Made by a program: the position numbers and the translations under genes. From positions 25,615,598-25,679,597 of the forward strand of contig NC_060235.2 in assembly GCF_021155775.2 (NCBI RefSeq): DNA of 64,000 nt, read 5' to 3'. Source of the stretch: Neodiprion pinetum. Its lineage: Eukaryota > Arthropoda > Insecta > Hymenoptera > Diprionidae. Of this stretch, positions 1 to 12,100 are shown one piece after another; position 1 is the stretch's first letter; the number at the start of each line of letters is the position of its first letter. Below the pieces are notes generated by a model. It did no database searches. It was not told the origin of the DNA and was given only the letters and a program-made list of their open reading frames with translations.

Positions 1-71
1 GAATATCAGACTTTTATAGCACTGTTGCCTTTCTTGAAAAACATTGCATTCAAAATATTTCATAACGTCAG

Positions 72-803
72 GTTTCTTCAACGTGAGCATGGAGGGAGTC
101 AAAACCGTGTGGGACATCACCGGACGAATCGAAAACGACAGATGGGTTGTTGAGCACTTCATGGTTCTACCGGAAGTCGAGAAAATGAAGGTCTACTTCG
201 ACGATCTATTCAACGGCGACGAGAGTCTCAGTAAGTATTATACTTGTCTATAATTGTTAAAAAATGTTTTCACATCGTTCGCGCAACGTAAGACGACGCG
301 ATTCACGTAGAGAAAGTACGATTTGTCAAATAAATCAAACACCTAGATATCAAACGAGTCGGAAATTTGATCTTTGACACAAGGTACCGTGGTTTGGAAT
401 ACCAAGAGAACTGGCGAAGTAAAGTACAAAATTTCCTTAAATTGTTCAAGGTTTTTCAAACGGTTTTTTCCATTTTCTTAAATTTCGATTCGGAATTCAG
501 CGAATAGTCTAATGTTCCCAACACGTACAATATATTAATATGAAGTACGAGGCACCTTATGCTACAAAACGCAGCAGAACACGACGACTGTATTATAAAT
601 TCTCACAGTGCCTTGTTTATTGTAAACCCACGACCCCGTTTTATTAATTTTCAGATAACATCGCTCGCAGTTTCATCAACGAGTACTGGCCCCTCTTCTA
701 CAGGGAATTGTTGCCCATTGCTAGCGCTCGCTGGGACAAGATGATGACAGATTTCGCCAACCTCGTGTTTTCCAAATTGTCGTACTCCAAGCTCTTCGCC
801 TAA
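72..803 (+). CDS. Gene 1: takeout/JHBP-domain protein, 3' part only
   Basis: Two C-terminal exons are visible, 72-230 and 655-803, joined across a GT-AG intron (donor GTAAGT at 231, acceptor TTTTCAG ending at 654) in phase 1. The acceptor at 71 is the only usable one, because a stop in frame lies at 35-37. The roughly 100 residues begin with the central JHBP strand region (FFNVSMEGVKT), continue to VYFDDLFNGDE, and end with the usual terminal helix (INEYWPLFYRELLP ... FSKLSYSKLFA). Upstream exons with the signal peptide and cysteine pair lie left of the window. Family knowledge makes it a secreted carrier of a small hydrophobic ligand; the ligand is unknown. Its last intron has the same phase as the last intron of gene 4. 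The class is clear; only the 5' exon edge is a little uncertain. Confidence 0.86.
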
Positions 804-1071
804 TTCGTGGAATTAGAATTAGGAAAGGAGAGTGTGCGCGTTATTTTCGCCTAAGATCCTCTGATGGCTGAGTAATTGTTCGGTCATGGAGTTCGAGGCG
901 TTAGATTCTGACAAAAAATCCGATGTTTGAGCCGCATTGAAACGCGAATTTCACGTTTCTACACTTACTAATTTTTACCATGACGGATTAGTAGCTAAAT
1001 TCCGTACAGGTAGTTAATATTCTGTTCCAAAAATTTAATTACATAAGTATACGTTTTGTTGAAAATAAGAA

Positions 1072-1077
1072 AATAAA
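1072..1077 (+). terminator. Polyadenylation signal of gene 1
   Basis: A canonical AATAAA lies 269 bases after the gene 1 stop codon, in an A/T-rich 3' untranslated stretch. It is the first good signal downstream. Confidence 0.55.
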
Positions 1078-1614
1078 ATCTTGTAAAAATTATACGGCGG
1101 TGAGTTGTTACTTATATCCTTTCAATGCTATTAATTTTATGTAACTACATCGCACTGAGAAAAATTTCACCTGTAACAAATTTGTATTGAACGTTGTTGA
1201 AAATGTAATTAAATCTGGTAAAGGTAGCTATATTCAATGTAATCATAGTTGTCATTACTGAATTTTTTCGTTAATGCTCTGTTGGACCAGCATTCATTTA
1301 TAGCAAGAGCTATAAGAACGAGTAACCACAATTAAAAAGACAGTCCGCGTTCGGTACTGTCATCTTGTACAACAAAAGTACAAACATTGATTCTCAAGCT
1401 AGTTTGGATGCTTATGGTATACTTCTTTTTAGTTTTCAGTCAGTATTTGTGATATTTTTGTTTCAACCTCGTAACGGTTTGTTGTAAAACAATCGTACGA
1501 AATATTTGAGATTTTCAAAAGATCTGTAATTTCATCCAAAATAATGTGACTTATCATATAAAACTATAACAAAGACGGTGAAGTTGAGTAAAAGTGTTAA
1601 AATATCACGGTGTA

Positions 1615-2210
1615 GACTGACAGAAATTTTTAGTTCAGGTTACGGCTCAGTCCTTAACTATTTTCATTTTTTACCACGATCGAAAAATATAGTTCTAGGT
1701 ACAAAATGATTATTAGTTTTGTAGCTGTTACCAGAAAGTCTGGTATCCGTTACTATTCTTTCTCATTCCGATCACTTTTACTATATTTTCTTGTAACTGT
1801 TGTGAAAATTTAATGCTTGTGCAACAATAAATTGATGTTAAAGCCTTATTTGATTAAAAAAGTACAGTAAACCGAACACATAAAATATACCATATTTTGA
1901 AGGCTCGGAACTCGCCTGTAACGATTTTCCGAAAACTCCAGAGATGCTGACAAACTTGAGTGATTACTCGTTGAACAATTATCAATAAGAGAAAACGTAA
2001 GTAATACGATGTTAATTTTCATTGGTATCACATTGCGACGTATGAGAACTATTAAACTAAACAAATTAGTGAAAAAGTGTACCAAATTTTAGTTAAATGA
2101 TAAAATGCTACGATGAAAATGATATGAGATTTATATTGGTCAAAAACGGTATCGTCATTTAGGAGGTTGTGACACCGTAAAAAAAGGTTGAAGCTGCAAT
2201 TTTCTCAGTG
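1615..2210 (+). mobile_element. Tc1/mariner-like non-autonomous element, copy 1 (degenerate)
   Basis: Bases 1615-1873 align without gaps to 34761-35019, with about 25 differences counted by eye, so they are copies of one dispersed repeat. The left end is preceded by TA (1613-1614), the usual target of Tc1/mariner elements. The left terminus reads GACTGACAGAAATTTTT, against CACTGAGAGAAATTTTT in the better copy. The right end is uncertain; an inverted match (AATTTTCTCAGTG) ends at 2210. No transposase frame is present. Confidence 0.6.
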
Positions 2211-2455
2211 TTTGCAACATGAAATGAAGAAGCCTTGCAACATCGCCTCGCTATTTAATCCAACTGCTTCTGTAACTTGCCGGTTACAATTGCCGTCTGG
2301 TAATTATATACCGCATTGTTACAGCATTGAATAAATAATCGAGCTTGGGAAATGGAAAATAATAATTATACAGACTTGCACGCGCGGTGTGCTACTATAA
2401 TATGCAATATAGGTATAATAAATCGCCGCTGGCAATAATTTAATTACGTATTCAA

Positions 2456-2461
2456 TTTATT
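2456..2461 (-). terminator. Possible polyadenylation signal of gene 2
   Basis: AATAAA on the minus strand, about 510 bases beyond the gene 2 stop. It is the first canonical hexamer noticed; a weaker variant signal nearer the stop could be used instead. Confidence 0.3.
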
Positions 2462-2971
2462 ATTATACGAAAAACTATTACAAAATAAAATAAACAACTA
2501 TGCGTGTAGGTTCTACTGAATAGATTTAACTCAAAAAAAAAAAGAAAATAAAAAAAAAGAACTAACAATAATTGTAATACATCGAAGAACAATCAGATTT
2601 GGAATACCGATTATTAATACTTCGTTGTGAAATAACTATCACAAGAATCCTGTTGGTATAAGGTTAAGAAAGATGATGGCTGATCCGCGGATATTATACT
2701 CGAGGTGCCTAACTTTCATTGGGAATATTTCACTCGTGATACGGTGTATATAAGATATATGGAAGTGACGCGAATTAGAAAGTATACTTTAAAAGAAACT
2801 ATCGCTCTCTCACGCGCATGCAAGACTCTTCTTGTCTGCGATCGAATGTAAGAAATGTTGGATAGATTCGGTGATTGTCTCGAGAAAAGAAAGGCTTTGG
2901 AATTCTACAATCATATACCTACTAATCGCATCCAGCCGATTGCCGAGTCCAAATCAGCTCTCTTTATCAAT

Positions 2972-5334
2972 TTACGGACTGAGGAAGGATTCAACAGGCA
3001 CGTGAAGAAGGAGCTGGTTAACGATCCGGGAGAATAGTATCACAAGTTCTTTTTTCAGCTGCGGTTCCATCGCCTTGAGTACCTCCTGACCGTTCTCTCG
3101 TAGAAAGAGGTTGATGGCTTCGGCTGAAACGCGGATATGAACCGAGTTAACGATATTCCGTGTCACCGAATCACATTGTTTTCCCACGATAAAACAGCTG
3201 TAAAAGTAACTGAGCTCGATGTTTTTTGGTTGGATCGTATTCTTGCCTCCATTTTCCGCGTGACATAACCTCGTTCACCGATAAGTGGGACGAGCAAAAA
3301 ATGAAACATGTGATAAAATGACAGGTATATCATATATCAGTCTATTTTATGGACAGATAAAAAATCGTTTATCCAGGATAAAGTGACGGATGAAATCTGA
3401 GTCAATAAAACATTCATAGAGTGAAAACGTCCAAGTTACATGAACGAAATATTTTATGGGGATAACCTAGAGAAGTTCTTTCCTATTTGCAAAGTTATTT
3501 TCAGACTTTGAAAATAATAATACGTTACCAGAGTTTTTGTCTTTGAAAAAGCTAAAAATTAATGACAAAGGTTATGTTGTGAGGGCAAAAAAGATGCCGT
3601 TGGGGTGCAGAGATATTACCCAAGCTAAAAACATTGAGCTCTATCACTTATATCCCCGTATCTCATGGTAATACATCAAGAACGCGACTCACTCAGAATC
3701 CGATTGTTGTTGAAGATCTTGTCGACTTTCAGGTCGATTTCCTTAACGGCCAATTCGATCTCCAGCGTCTCGACGTGGAGGTACGTCCCACCCTCGTGAT
3801 AGCTGGTGCTGACAGTGCCCTTGACGATGGCACGAACGTCGTCGAAACGACCGTGGAAAGTGCCGTTGCCACTTGCCGGGAGAATTATCAAAACTCCGGA
3901 GCTGTAATTAATTGCCGTATTTCTGTTGTGCAACGAACTCTCACTTGCGTTACAGGAAACAGCCGTTCGTGAGGTTGGTAACGGCGATCAACGCTCCCGT
4001 CGTTAATACTCGCACCGAGAAGTCACGTGTCGGGGCGAAATTGGCAAAAAATTGCGAACGTTACGTCGATATTGAAAAAAAATCGCAGCAATTTTGGTTC
4101 GCGGTAACTATAATCATGATTTATAGAGTCGATTAAGCGTCATCAATTTCACGCAATTTCGCGGTTATGACTACGCGAATGATTAAGAACGTACGATCGG
4201 TAAACCGGTGTGAGATAAACTGTATTCTAAATTATAACTACTTTGAATTGACGATAAGATTTGCTTAGGCCAAAAATTGATATTATTGTTGACTCCCTTG
4301 AATTTTTTTGTTCAAACGATGTGCGACAAATTTTATTCCAAGTTTGGAATCTACGCGACTAGTTTCTTCACGCTGAATCGAGTTTTCATTCGTATGTTTC
4401 GTTTTTCCGTGTTCATGGATTTCAATTTTAGCATTGTTGTTGAAATTCACTATGAAATTTGCTCCCATTTCAAACAAAGTTGCGACCATTTTAAGGAATT
4501 TGTGTACCGAGGTATTAAGATATGAAGAAAATACGACACGTTCGTTTTATTTTCCGAATTATATTATTTTTATTTCATTTTGTTACGAGTGAAGTGAAAC
4601 CGACGTTTTCAACTCGAGACAATGAAATTAGAGTTATATTATAGAAAATTTTTTAACCTGGAGTAATGAGCGTCCATAACGAGGGCTGGAATCTCGATGA
4701 GCGCCTCGAAGGGTGATCCGAGCTTGATATCGAAGACGGTGAAGTTACTGGCACCCAAAACGTCCATTTCTTGAAGTTGTATCTTGTACCCATTCCGACC
4801 ACCAGTGAGCGACAATATTAGTTCCTCTATCTGCGTTGAAGACGGAACGTCAGTACAAAATCACGAATGATAATTTTCATGACACCATTAAGTACCCGTT
4901 TTGCTGTCAGTGTTCAGAAAATTGCTGAGACGTAAATGAAAACTAAGCTCGGTGTGTCCTTCCTTCAAAATGGCATCGCGATTATTCGTTTTAAGATCGT
5001 TTCTCGCGTTACCGTCTAGTGTAAAAATTGCATGGCTGCGAAATAATTAACGATTGTTGCAAGACTCACTCGAAAAGGCTCGACTGGAGGCAGCTTGATC
5101 TCAGGTATTCCGTCCCGAAGATAGGGTCTCAAGTGATGAAGAGCGTCTATGAGGCATTTCTTGAGTTTCGGATCTTTTTTGGAGCACTGTTTCACGTAGG
5201 GTCCTAAGGAATGTCGACTCGGTTGATAACGATTCGGGTTCACCTAGTTGATCGGTCTACTTACGTTTCTCGTCTATTCCTAAGGCAAGAACAGTCGTCA
5301 ACGCCAGGAGGAAGCAGGCGATCACACGTTTCAT
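2972..5334 (-). CDS. Gene 2: takeout/JHBP-domain secreted protein
   Basis: Five exons read on the minus strand: 5334-5265, 5203-5070, 4830-4658, 3901-3693 and 3123-2972. All introns are GT-AG, with phases 1, 0, 2 and 1; the frame totals 738 bases, 245 residues. Residues 1-19 form a signal peptide (MKRVIACFLLALTTVLALG). The conserved N-terminal pair is C30 and C40 (CSKKDPKLKKC), followed by RPYLRDGIPE and LPPVEPF, the classic start of the JHBP fold. A sequon (NFT) lies in GASNFTVF. The core runs through GNGTFHGRFDDV to the terminal helix (INLFLRENGQEVLKAMEPQ), ending VPVESFLSP. This is the most finely split gene of the cluster, and its length is normal for the family. Family knowledge suggests transport of a small hydrophobic ligand in hemolymph or another extracellular fluid. 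The first intron is only 61 bases. Confidence 0.93.
3124..3692 (-). other. Gene 2 intron 4
   Basis: A 569-base GT-AG intron, phase 1. Nothing besides the splice signals was recognised. Confidence 0.85.
3902..4657 (-). other. Gene 2 intron 3
   Basis: A 756-base phase 2 intron with a slightly unusual donor, GTTAAA, and a good acceptor, ATTACAG. It contains no recognisable gene or repeat. Confidence 0.85.
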
Positions 5335-6589
5335 TTGGTCCAACTTTTTTGACTTGCACTATTTAGATCCCTGAACCCACGAGAGGTTGTCACAGTTAGT
5401 CCTTCGGGAAACAAGTGAGTGTAATCACGTCTCGTTGCTATTCAAGTATGGATTGTTCCTAAACGTAGCACCGCTGGAAGACTGAAGCCGTGGGGGCATT
5501 GGCAGATGCAGTTTACCGGATACTTTCACTGTTACTGCGAACGGAGATCTCCGTTCCTAGCTTGTCTGATTCCCTGGTCAGGGGTAATAACACCTGCTGG
5601 TTCCTCGTCTCCTAGAGGGAATAATCTGCCAAATCGATTATCCAACATGCTGAACGATCAGGGGTTAATTATACTTTTGAAAGAATACGCAATCGAAACT
5701 TTCTTAATATACCGTCGCAGAACGCATTTTAATTTGTGTCTACAATGACGAGCTTTTAGTTCATGCAGCTTAATAATACATGACAAAGTGCTTAGTCTTT
5801 AAATGTCGAAGATCAGTACGGTAGTTGATGCTCTATTTCTCTATTTCTCGACACTTTTACATTTTAAATCAACCGATCGAGATCCTGTCACTGTTTTGCT
5901 GGTGAGGAACTTTTTCGAATAACTTTATTTTGCAGAAATGTCAGTTTAAATCATCTCTCTCTTTTCACTGTTAATTCATGCTTGTATATTTTGCTGATAT
6001 TTTAACTGTAATTTCTTCACATTTGTTTTCATGCTGAAGTGCAATCAGACTAATTGTTTATTTAGCTTTTAATAATAAGAGTATTTTTTAACAGCCTGCA
6101 TACAACAGTCAAACTGTATAATCTTTGACGTTTGATTCGAAAATTTGAATAATCATCGATACATTTTATTTTACTCATGAAGCAAGTGTCACAGTCTTCA
6201 TTTAAATTCAAGCCCTCGTAATAACTGAACCGAAAGTTCAGAGAATGCAGAATATTACATCACTTTGCAACAAGACATCGATTTCAGAAATCAATTTACC
6301 ACAGCTAAGTATAGGATACTTTAAACCAGTGAACAAGTTATGTGTTATGTGCGCATAATTTCTCTTCGCGCTTTTTATCCTTTTTCTACGTCCTGATTAC
6401 GATTATGGGCGTGGTTGAAAATATGACTTTAAATTCAACTTGTAATATTGTATCTCACCTAAAATCGTTTGAGGATAATGGGTTAAACGAGTCCCGTACG
6501 CGTAAAACTATACAGCATTATTTTCTGAAAACGTTCCACGGGCAAATAATCAAAAGCTCACTTCGCCTGCATTTATGCAATTCACATTT

Positions 6590-6748
6590 GGGCGTAATCC
6601 GCCTGCATTTAGGCAACTAAAAATACATTTTACCAATTGACAATTGGACGATAGGTCCACGCCTCGCTCACTCCAATGATAGATCACGAAACAAATGCGG
6701 ATCGGTAAAATGTGCCCCGAATTGCATATACGCAGGCGGACTTATCCC
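6590..6748. repeat. Inverted (fold-back) repeat, about 49-base arms
   Basis: The left arm (6590-6638) and the reverse complement of the right arm (6700-6748) share TCCGCCTGC and ACATTTTACC blocks in the same order, roughly 70% matching by eye. A direct repeat sits at the left side: CGCCTGCATTTATGCAA (6564-6580) against CGCCTGCATTTAGGCAA (6600-6616). This structure suits a small fold-back transposon or MITE remnant. No target-site duplication was found. Confidence 0.5.
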
Positions 6749-8958
6749 ATGTTTAATTGTCCATGAGACATTTCCACGAAATAACCAGATATATGATACG
6801 TACACGGGCCCTTTACGTGACGATAATTCTATTATTGCACAACCTCCGTACGTGCGCCTCTCTACTCGTGTTTAATCTACGCAGTCACCATTTTCTAGGC
6901 TTTCATATCAACGATCTGTGATGTAATTTACAGCCTGACCCCTTGTCATCATTGCGAAAATTCTGTTCGAATCACTGGATTACGACACTGTAAACTGCTG
7001 GGTCGGTTTAATTGACATACCTTTTGTTCGTTGAACTCCTTTAGTTTCCCCACTCAGGATCAAATGTTGGCCATTCTACGGCCAGGTGCAGAAGCGGAAA
7101 ATCTTGGTAATTGTAGTTATTATGATGTCAGCGAAACTGTAACACCTATGTAATACACGTACATCGCTTAAACGGATCGAATGGAAAGTATGCGTGTATA
7201 CGTAATCTAAGGAATATATTATGACGCAAGATTCCGCGTTATACTAAATCAGTTTCAGAGGTAATGCGGTGCACTCTTACGAAAATTTCACTTTCAAAAA
7301 ATACGCTGTTTAATGACGAATGTTAATCTGTTGATCGTCTTCTCATGTTCATTCAACTTTGTTCTTTGCGGTTAGTGCAAAACCTTTTAAACTTCAAGGT
7401 TAGGAAATACCCAGATTTGAAAGATCACTATTTATTAATGGAGTTCAGTTTCTGTACTCACATTTCTTTTGTCAAAACGAAGCTTGAGTCCAAATTTCAA
7501 TCGATTTGACGCATTACACATACAGATAAAGCACATAATACTTCTAAATATGGCCATGTACAAAATTTTTGGATTGTTTGGACATGCTTTCTTAGGTAGG
7601 TATACGAGCCTCAAGATAATCTATTATATTGAGAAAATCTCTTATACTTTATAAATGTTGTGGCATCTTGATTCATGCAGTTAAAACAGCAGACTCAATT
7701 TTGTCAGATCCAGATAAATTGCAACCCTAAAATTACGAGTAGTTTATCTGTTCCCAGTTCTGTAGCTTGGTTACAGAAAGTTTTCGTGTTTAGAGAATTG
7801 AAAATAGTACAACCCATAGTAATGGGAATTGCAAATGGTTCAGTCTGAAGATATATCTTATAACTATCTTGTAGCATAATTCTGTAACAGAGCTAAACAA
7901 AGACATTATTTGACCAATCACAAATTGAAATGTCTTGCTGCAACTTACAAGATATTATCGATTTCAAATAGTTTTCTAAGCTTTCACAGTGCCACTTTCT
8001 TTCATTTGTGAAGACATTTAGAATTCTGAAATGTGAAAACCTTCTTCCAAATGCCAATAAACTTTACGTAACTTGAAATTTGTAGCTTTGGAATTAATTA
8101 CTGATATGACTCTCATGTTTATTAAATATATATTCTGCAGCGCTGCGGTAACATACGAATTAACACCGACTGTACGCCAGTTACCAGAATCGCTGATCAA
8201 CTCTTGACAATTGTCTTAATCTAGAGCAGTGTTTGAGCTTGACCAAGACTGTTCAGACCTGTTTCTCGCTGGAAAAATATCTCCGCGAAGTCTGATCATA
8301 CATTACGATGTTCACTATGTACGTAAAAACTTCTCGATAAATCTTCTGCAATACTTTACGACAACCCATTCACATCTCCGTACATACAGCTAATTTTTAA
8401 CCACAACCTGGCTGATAATTATCTCCGTAAATATCGTTCTCGACTGATCACGGAGTAATCTCTATCTGTTTTTATCTGAAAACTCGTCGCAAAAACTGTT
8501 TGTTCGGAGAAATTTGCGCGTAAATTTTTTTGCCACTTAAATTCCACACACGCATAGAGATCGTGAGTGTCCTTTTGTCAGAATGAACAGTGAACCGAAC
8601 ACATGTTTGACTTTATATAAAGCCTAGGACTTTCTCGTATAGTTTTTGTCGGCTCGCAGAAGAATCGTATCTGATTGGTCTGCTCGGCAGTCTGATTCGG
8701 AGAGCCTTTCAGTCCGTCCTGAGTCTCTATTCGAGAACGCCAGAGGCCAAGATAAAAATGTTCCCACCTCTTAAAGAGGGTGCATGCAGGGAAAATTGAG
8801 TTCAGAGTTCGAGAATCGATCGGTGCGATTCACGTTTTTCGGTGCCTCGTTTCCGTTAACCGGTCCTCGCCAACGGCTGGTTACTCAACGGCGAAAGATT
8901 CTCATTGAATTATGTAATGGCAGAAACTAAAATTCTTACATGGGATAAACTTGGTGCG

Positions 8959-8996
8959 GTGTGTGTCTGTGTGTGTGCGTGTGTGTCTGTGTGTGG
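8959..8996. repeat. GT-rich microsatellite
   Basis: An interrupted (GT)n tract with single C substitutions at about ten-base intervals. It lies about 200 bases before the gene 3 start codon. Confidence 0.9.
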
Positions 8997-9196
8997 TATC
9001 GCGGCCTAGGACAGCCCCACTGAGATGCAATGCGCGGAGTGAAAGTACACTGGCAAACACCACGCGTGGTGGTGACTACTGGCTAAACTTGAGGCTAACG
9101 TTTTATTTACCTGGTACAACACGCCGGAGGCTTCCGAGGGGATCATTTGGTCAAAGAACGCGGTAATCCACGGGCAAGGAACAACGCGGCGACGCC

Positions 9197-12100
9197 ATGC
9201 AGCTCCAGATATTGATAATTGGTGGGCTTTTGCCCTTTTGGGCCGCGGGCCAAGCCGAGAAGTTCGGTGAGTACGATATAAAAAGTGCAATAATTGTTCA
9301 TCCCGATCGGTCGTCTTCGCGATGCCCTTCCTCTCTGTCGAGTAAAAGTGATTACGGGAAAACGTTCGAACCTAGTAATGGTTACCACTTGGATCGCGGG
9401 TTGTGACGCAATAGTATCGGACAAGTGTTTGTTCATTTACAGTCTTGTGAAAGAATGCATGAAAGGTCTTGAGTATAAGCGTAATTGTGTCGTGCTAAAA
9501 CAGTCACCGCCGGGGAATTGTTTTCGTAGATAACTTACAGCTTCGTCTGTCATTCATTCGCACAAGCATTATATTTATCGCTTTAATAAATAGTAGAGAC
9601 ATTTTCAATTCATCCGCGGATTGTGATTAATGAATAAAAAAATTTAATGTGATCAATTATCGATATATTACTGTAACATGAACGAAAGATTTTTATTCAA
9701 ACTACATATTTGTTTTACCGATAGCTGACTACATAATAATATAGGCTCACCCAGCATTTTTTGCCTAATTTTTAAGGCCGAAATTTCTGTCTACTTATAA
9801 ATTGGATATATATAACGTACACTGATTATTAGATACGAGAATCTTGCAATTTTTAGGCCTTTGGGCCTTACCGTTTACCAAAACCGTGTTCATCAGTTCT
9901 ATCACATTTTCGAAATGGGCTTTGTCTTCGAAGTTTTAGGAACTCCTATCGTCGGAAAGAACACAACCCTGTATATTATTATATAATAACGTTCGATCTT
10001 GCCGAATATGAAATCTGTATTAAGGTAGGTTTTCAAAAGTCACAAATAAGCGTATGTTCGATACATTTGGTCCAAGAAAAAAATTGTTTTCATGTTTTCA
10101 TGTCATCGATTTCGGAGTACATCCTGACATATCTAGAGTGAAGTCAGGGAGTGATAAAAATTCGAAGACAAAGGTTGAAATGGAGAATATGATAAAATCG
10201 ACCAACGTCTGTCTCCTAAACGGCTAGGCACAAGGGTTTAAAAGTTGGAGGTTTCACATATCTCCGTGTACACTGTAACATATCCAAATTGCAGTTACGC
10301 CGAAAGTTGGTAAATCAACCCACATAATAAACATATAAAGTTGAAATATAATTGGTTTAAAGTTGTTCATTATTCTGATTACAATTTTTGGGATCCGAAA
10401 AGAAGTCTATTATAGCATATGAATTGCAGCATTTATTGCGAAGGGTATGGGAATTAAAAAAAAAAAAAATGAATACTCTTTCCGAGTAATCTTTTAGTCA
10501 AAGTTTTAAGAATATCTATTTTGTTTGTACGATAGTATGAATAATGTCTAAGCAATATTTAAAATACGACAGATAAGTTTCAGAAAGTTTAAACGTTGAT
10601 TTATGCCAGAAGCACTTGTTTGACAACACGAAAAAATAGTGTTCTTTAAACAATAATTACAAGGTGATTTGTATCTCCCTTATTTGTCAAAGTTAACTTT
10701 TACTTGTTCCTTCTATCTGCAAGGAAAACAGTAAATCCTGAATGTCTAGAATAAAAATTATGAGACACAATAATATACAGACACAAACGATATCGCTTCT
10801 GTTGCACGTAAAATGAACCAGAATTTTTCTTCATGTGTTATAAGCTCGTAACTCGATTTGGTGAAATTCCGAAGTAGGTATATACTTATTCCGAAAATTT
10901 GTCTGCCTAAAGCGTTCTCCAGTCGAATGGAACTATCTGCGACTATTATTCAACAATGCAAATTATTATGAACCGATCGCATGATATTTGTTTGACTGAT
11001 TGAAAAGTATACCGGCTTCGATATTTGGTCAAGTTAAATAAATATCAGTTGCATCAGCAAAACTTTTCACTTCGCAGACTTTTACATTTCGGAAGAACGT
11101 GTCGTCTTTATTATTTACAGCAAGTTGATTATGCAGCCGTCTAGTCAAAAATATTTCCTAATATTTCATCTGCGCGTCTAGATCGTTTCGTTTGGACATT
11201 ATGCAAGATCTTTGACGTGAATAACACACCTAAGATAAATTAGTCAAGAAATTAAGGTTTTCTGTTCAGTCCAAGTCAATCCGACGTAATGCAAACACTG
11301 ATAATTAATTTATATTAGGACCGAAAATGATGAACCCTCCTCCAAAGTCGTGCACGAAACGTCATTCCACCATCTTTGTAATGTCTTTCGGGAGTTTTGT
11401 TAACTTTGTACGAATGTTTCGCACTTTGTTTTTACTTCATCTCTTACCCGAATGACGTAATGCGTCGCAAGTAGCGAAGATGAATTTTGACCTTGATGAA
11501 TCAGCGAAAATCAGTTTACATATCCATAGGTAATCCATCATAGTTCTAACATTGAACCGTCTATTTCGAATAACCATTCAATGTTAAAATTGCAAAGTAT
11601 ATATAAGCCTTTAGAAAACGATTCAAAGTTTTTGGACGTGAACTTCTTCGAAGGTACTTATCGATGTATTATAGACCTAAATTTTGCGACTGTCATGCGT
11701 GACTTGAAATCCATAATCAATGCAGGGTTCTACTGACATGCGAAAAGGATTAAAAGACCAAAGACGTGGACGGTTCCCATTGAAATAATTTTACCATCGA
11801 CAAAACAGCGTTGTTTAAAACGAAAAAAAAAAAATTAATGGTCAGTCATTGGACTTGAATATTGTTTTGCCAATGAAATTGTTTTGCTGGGATTTTCCGT
11901 ACGTGTTATTTTCATCCTTTTTGCATGTTAACAGGACGCTACGTTAAAGGATGTTTACGCAAAAATCCTGCGTCGTAATTGCGTTAATGTGTTGTTTAAT
12001 TTTAGTCGGAGCCGAAATCTGAATATTTGGACCTATGTGACCATGGGTCGCTAAATTCATTATACCGACGTCTATCCTGTCGTTTTTTGGTTATGATTTA

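Larger units (their letters stand above)
804..2971. other. Intergenic spacer between convergent genes 1 and 2
   Basis: This stretch holds the 3' untranslated regions of gene 1 (+) and gene 2 (-) and a transposon-like repeat (1615 to about 2210). A second terminal-repeat-like word, CACTGAGAAAAATTTC, begins at 1153 and may mark another, older element end. No coding sequence was recognised; the open frames here are short and without family features. Confidence 0.6.
5335..9196. other. Divergent intergenic region between genes 2 and 3
   Basis: This should contain the promoters of both genes. No TATA box is obvious close to either start codon. A TATATAAAG sequence at 8614-8622 (+), next to a CACATG E-box-like word, could be a distant promoter for gene 3 if that gene has a non-coding first exon, but no matching initiator was found. 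A fold-back repeat (6590-6748) and a GT-rich microsatellite (8959-8996) also lie here. No coding sequence was recognised. Confidence 0.55.

Noticed and set aside
8614..8644. TATATAAAG with nearby CACATG as gene 3 promoter
   Set aside because: No TCA-type initiator stands 30 bases downstream and the distance to the start codon is almost 600 bases; noted only as a possibility in the spacer entry.
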